In this document: piece after piece, positions 63,723-64,000 of the stretch
How the letters are laid out: every line of letters begins with the position of its first letter
Numbering within the stretch: the first letter of the stretch is position 1
NCBI RefSeq assembly: GCF_002797375.1
Contig: NZ_KZ454941.1
Span: 3,056,118 to 3,120,117, forward strand
Length of the DNA: 64,000 nt
Origin: Bacillus sp. FJAT-42315
Lineage (GTDB): Bacteria > Bacillota > Bacilli > Bacillales > Domibacillaceae
Reading direction: 5' to 3'
The notes under the pieces: generated by a model
What the model saw: only the letters and a program-made list of their open reading frames with translations
Told to the model about the DNA's origin: nothing
The model's database searches: none
Made by a program: the position numbers and the translations under genes

Positions 63723-64000
63723 ATGAACAAAAAATTAATAATAAGTACATTATTCTTACTATTAATGCTTTCTTTATTAGGCTGCTCTGAAGAAACCCCT
63801 AATCAGCAATCCAATACTAAAAAAGAGTCAGAGAGTACAAAAAACTTAGCGAATGTGAAGGAATCTGTTTCTAGTGATGAAATAGAAAAAACAATAGGAT
63901 ATATCGAAGAAATCTCTTCCGATACTATAAAGTTTCGAGTAGATCCTAGTATTAAAGAAGCAGAATCCAGTATTCAAAATAGTGATTCTTCTGACCCTGT
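63723..64000 (+). CDS. Lipoprotein of unknown function (partial)
   Basis: The first 92 codons of a gene that runs past the window end. A signal peptide with lipobox LLGC (Cys about 21) is followed by a Ser-, Glu- and Asn-rich linker (about 22-55) and the beginning of a folded part. GGAGGGG precedes the ATG. Too little is visible to name a family. Confidence 0.7.
   Translation, partial: MNKKLIISTLFLLLMLSLLGCSEETPNQQSNTKKESESTKNLANVKESVSSDEIEKTIGYIEEISSDTIKFRVDPSIKEAESSIQNSDSSDP

Overview
The window is chromosomal DNA from a low-GC Gram-positive bacterium of the family Bacillaceae. The evidence is AGGAGG-type ribosome binding sites, frequent GTG and TTG starts, and Bacillus-type gene sets in Bacillus-like order: yfmL/yfmM neighbours, lutABC, putB-putC-putP-putR, an opuC-type osmoprotectant transporter divergent from a GbsR/OpcR-type regulator, and recQ followed by a structured non-coding region. 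The species cannot be named from the sequence alone. I saw no rRNA, tRNA, CRISPR array, prophage or intact insertion sequence.

Layout. 1-5.5 kb: the 5' end of a GH31 glycosidase gene, two tandem secreted NlpC/P60 hydrolases with duplicated WalR-like promoters, an ABC-F ATPase, an ATP-pyrophosphatase and a DEAD-box helicase. 5.7-15 kb: a membrane c-di-GMP protein, then a GAF/PucR-type regulator, a small membrane protein, a Na+/solute symporter and lutABC (lactate oxidation). 15-17.4 kb: an unusual cytochrome bd-superfamily pair whose large subunit carries a C-terminal c-type heme. 17.6-26 kb: a transporter, a DNA glycosylase, an orphan sensor kinase, a structured RNA candidate, recQ and a glutaminyl-tRNA synthetase. 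26-31.7 kb: proline catabolism. 31.7-39 kb: an SPFH protein, a surface O-acyltransferase and the Hen1-Pnkp RNA repair pair. 39-41.5 kb: ferrous iron uptake (feoA, feoB and a small Cys-rich protein) behind a Fur box. 41.5-50.7 kb: two paralogous chemoreceptors flanking the osmoprotectant operon; the second is bracketed by 86-bp direct repeats. 50.7-64 kb: a Fur-controlled small RNA candidate, an extradiol dioxygenase and XRE-cupin pair, a MocR-type regulator, a cold-shock protein, a tryptophanase-family lyase, several small proteins, an iron-type ABC importer operon that includes a methyltransferase, and the start of a lipoprotein gene.

Common themes. Iron: two Fur boxes, Feo, the FecCD-type importer and the sRNA candidate. 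In B. subtilis the Fur-regulated sRNA FsrA spares iron partly by repressing lutABC, which is also present here. Catabolism: lactate and proline both feed electrons to respiration. Cell surface: P60 hydrolases, O-acyltransferase and SPFH protein. The most unusual items are the FsrA-like RNA candidate, the heme-c bd-like oxidase, the methyltransferase-containing importer with a 10-bp-phased repeat array at its promoter, the duplicated chemoreceptor block, and short REP-like repeats scattered through intergenic DNA. Start codons were moved from the longest possible reading frame wherever a better ribosome binding site was visible; each such choice is stated.
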